Of a stretch of 6,402 nucleotides of DNA, positions 6,090 through 6,402 are shown piece after piece. Source of the stretch: Thermus kawarayensis JCM 12314 (GTDB lineage: Bacteria; Deinococcota; Deinococci; Deinococcales; Thermaceae); assembly GCA_001311545.1 (NCBI GenBank), contig BBBL01000092.1, positions 1 to 6,402 of the forward strand, in the 5' to 3' direction. Under the pieces are notes generated by a model. It saw only the letters and a program-made list of their open reading frames with translations, was not told the origin of the DNA and ran no database searches. The first letter of the stretch is position 1. The number at the start of each line of letters is the position of its first letter. Position numbers and translations under genes: made by a program.

Positions 6090-6402
6090 GCGCCTCCCCT
6101 TCGCCGCCAACCTCTACCGGGTCCCCGTGGAGGGGGGCTACTTCCTGGTGGACGCGGGGCTTCCCTGGGAGGCGAGGCGCTCCTGGGCCTCCTGAAGGAG
6201 CCCCCGAGGCTCCTCTTCCTCACCCACCACCACCTGGACCATTCCGGCGGGGCCCGGGCCCTTTGGGCGCGCTTCGGGGTGAGGGTCCTCGCCCACCCTC
6301 GGGAGTGGCCCTACCTCACCAAGAGGAAGCCCCGCCCACCCCTTCCCGTCCCCCTCCTGGGCGGGCTTCTCGCCAACCTGGCCCCAGCGGTGCCGGAGGA
6401 AG
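6076..6402 (+). CDS. Metallo-beta-lactamase-fold hydrolase, N-terminal part, one apparent frameshift
   Basis: The zinc-hydrolase fold is shown by YRVPVEGGYFLVDAG (first beta strands, about 14-28) and THHHLDHSGG (50-59), the HxHxDH metal-binding motif. The chosen start, GTG 6076-6078, is the only near start in this frame. It overlaps the end of dxs by 14 nt and gives [20 protein letters not shown], the usual short lead before the first strand; the ribosome site is weak, so translational coupling to dxs is likely. The frame breaks at 6171-6172: one added G turns LPWEARRSWAS-stop into LPWEGEALLGLLKEPPRLLF, after which the frame stays open to the window end (about 109 codons). The C-terminal metal ligands lie outside, so the subfamily (glyoxalase II-like, lactonase, RNase Z-like) cannot be decided. 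A role in isoprenoid metabolism is not implied by position alone. Confidence 0.85.

Overview
This window is very GC-rich and its codons end mostly in G or C. Its proteins (PspA, Dxs, a TetR/ABC-2 exporter cassette) and its near-leaderless promoters point to the Deinococcus-Thermus group, most likely a Thermus species. That assignment comes from protein character and remembered Thermus/Deinococcus sequences, not from a database search.

Layout. Positions 1-2770 form a compact minus-strand operon: tetR-family regulator, ABC exporter ATPase, ABC-2 permease, and a secreted protein cut off by the window start. The genes overlap by 14, 4 and 4 nt. A sigma-A-like promoter (TTGACC-16-TAGAAT) sits just upstream of tetR in a 76-bp divergent intergenic region. 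On the other side of it, pspA (2847-3508) reads rightwards. A strong hairpin (3521-3571) follows pspA. Next comes a second rightward set: a lipoprotein (3593-4235), dxs (4245-6089; first enzyme of the MEP isoprenoid pathway) and a metallo-beta-lactamase-fold hydrolase (from 6076, cut off by the window end).

The dominant oddity is that every complete gene, and the partial hydrolase, is interrupted by apparent frameshifts. I reconstructed 13 of them by joining reading frames that carry contiguous family motifs. All are explained by bases missing from G or C runs: one base at twelve sites and probably two at one site inside the TPP motif of dxs. None needs an inserted base. Because even dxs, normally essential, is hit twice, I read this as homopolymer under-calling in the source sequence and not as gene decay or programmed frameshifting. 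Gene spans below are therefore given as whole reconstructed genes, with the break points stated.

Functionally, the left half looks like a self-regulated membrane exporter next to a PspA membrane-stress protein, and the right half like an envelope lipoprotein co-transcribed with isoprenoid biosynthesis. I see no CRISPR array, tRNA, rRNA, insertion sequence or phage gene. I do not find convincing evidence of an undescribed system. The points most worth a second look are the shared tetR/pspA control region, the near-leaderless promoters, the hairpin, the unrecognised lipoprotein, and the unusual catalytic-loop sequence of Dxs.
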